Shown here one piece after another: positions 6,569-6,826 of a DNA stretch of 6,826 bases; the stretch's first letter is position 1; every line of letters starts with the position of its first letter. The translations under genes were made by a program, and so were the position numbers. Origin of the DNA: JABMMZ01 sp044368575. GTDB taxonomy: Bacteria; Bacteroidota; Bacteroidia; NS11-12g; UBA955. The notes beneath the pieces are model-generated. The model had not been told where the DNA came from, ran no database searches, and was given only the letters and a program-made list of their open reading frames with translations. The stretch is taken from positions 1-6,826 of the forward strand of contig JBIPPH010000061.1 in NCBI GenBank assembly GCA_044368575.1. Reading direction: 5' to 3'.

Positions 6569-6826
6569 GGCTTTTTCTTTGAGTTTTTTCTCGACTATTT
6601 TTCGACTGATATAGTACATAAAGAAAAACAAGAAAAACCCATTACCAAAATAATTGCCTGTTCTAATCAATCTAATGATAAACAGGATAAATATACCTTG
6701 ATTTATTAAGGTATAATCTCTCAGCTCAGGGTCATCGTAACCTTTCAGGTAGAGTAGGTTTCTAAACATGAAACCGAAGAAAAGCCCTAATCCCAACAAA
6801 CCCGTTTCCGACATTAATCGAACAAA
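6554..6826 (-). CDS. Probable O-antigen polymerase/ligase-like membrane protein (C-terminal part, 5' end outside window)
   Basis: The frame is open from the right edge (FVRLMSETGLLGLG) to TGA at 6554-6556, giving about 90 visible residues. The methionine at 6812-6814 is probably internal, since the frame stays open upstream. RLMSETGLLGLGLFFGF resembles the conserved segment near the C-terminus of Wzy/WaaL-type proteins, where an SETGLxGL-like motif precedes one of the last membrane helices. Two further hydrophobic segments follow (about residues 43-52 and 60-74 of the visible part), with a basic tail, EKKLKEKALRLA. Family knowledge: these polytopic inner-membrane proteins polymerise or ligate lipid-linked glycan units on the periplasmic side. 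It lies on the opposite strand to all other genes here, so it is a separate transcription unit. Its last 15 bp overlap the end of the convergent membrane-protein gene. With only the tail visible, the family call is moderate. Confidence 0.68.
   Translation of the reverse strand, partial: FVRLMSETGLLGLGLFFGFMFRNLLYLKGYDDPELRDYTLINQGIFILFIIRLIRTGNYFGNGFFLFFFMYYISRKIVEKKLKEKALRLA
6556..6580 (+). terminator. Weak candidate intrinsic terminator of the + strand operon
   Basis: AAGCC (6556-6560) pairs with GGCTT (6569-6573) around an 8-base loop that contains the stop codon of the upstream membrane-protein gene. It is followed by TTTCTTT. A 5-bp stem with an interrupted T tract is weak, but the location is exactly where the rightward operon ends against a convergent gene. 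The reverse reading has no T tract, so any activity would favour + strand transcripts. Confidence 0.3.

Overview
The window is a gene-dense, A+T-rich stretch of bacterial chromosome from a surface-polysaccharide locus (O-antigen, capsule or exopolysaccharide). Seven coding sequences run on the + strand in one tight series, and one partial gene enters from the right edge on the - strand. There is no gap over 300 bases without a gene, and I see no RNA genes, CRISPR arrays or insertion sequences. Start codons mostly lack a Shine-Dalgarno sequence. Together with the protein style (SGNH protein with an N-terminal anchor, a GT4 protein with a GGMQRH motif), this points to a Bacteroidota member. That placement is inference, because no rRNA or housekeeping marker is present.

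Left part (1-2231): the C-terminal portion of a NodU/CmcH-type carbamoyltransferase, a membrane-anchored SGNH-fold hydrolase/acyltransferase-like protein, a 49-residue DUF5989-type membrane miniprotein, and a 125-residue SxtJ-like membrane protein. Carbamoyltransferase, SGNH, DUF5989 and SxtJ genes recur side by side in many bacterial glycan loci. Their joint biochemical role is not well defined.

Middle part (2234-5543): a 325-residue protein that I cannot assign with certainty (histidine-rich core, possibly cupin-like), followed by two GT-B fold family-4 glycosyltransferases. Right part (5540-6826): a multi-pass membrane protein with a loose resemblance to GT-C glycosyltransferases. It converges with, and overlaps by 15 bp, the 3' end of a - strand gene resembling the C-terminus of Wzy/WaaL-type O-antigen polymerases or ligases.

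Junctions between the + strand genes are 3, 5, -1, 2, -1, -4 and -4 bp (negative values are overlaps), so they very probably form one translationally coupled operon whose promoter lies left of the window. A plausible working model is that the two GT4 enzymes add sugars to a lipid-linked glycan in the cytoplasm, the carbamoyltransferase carbamoylates a sugar or precursor, and the membrane proteins act on the glycan at or across the inner membrane. Two hairpins stand out: one inside the start of the SxtJ-like gene and one at the convergent 3' junction.
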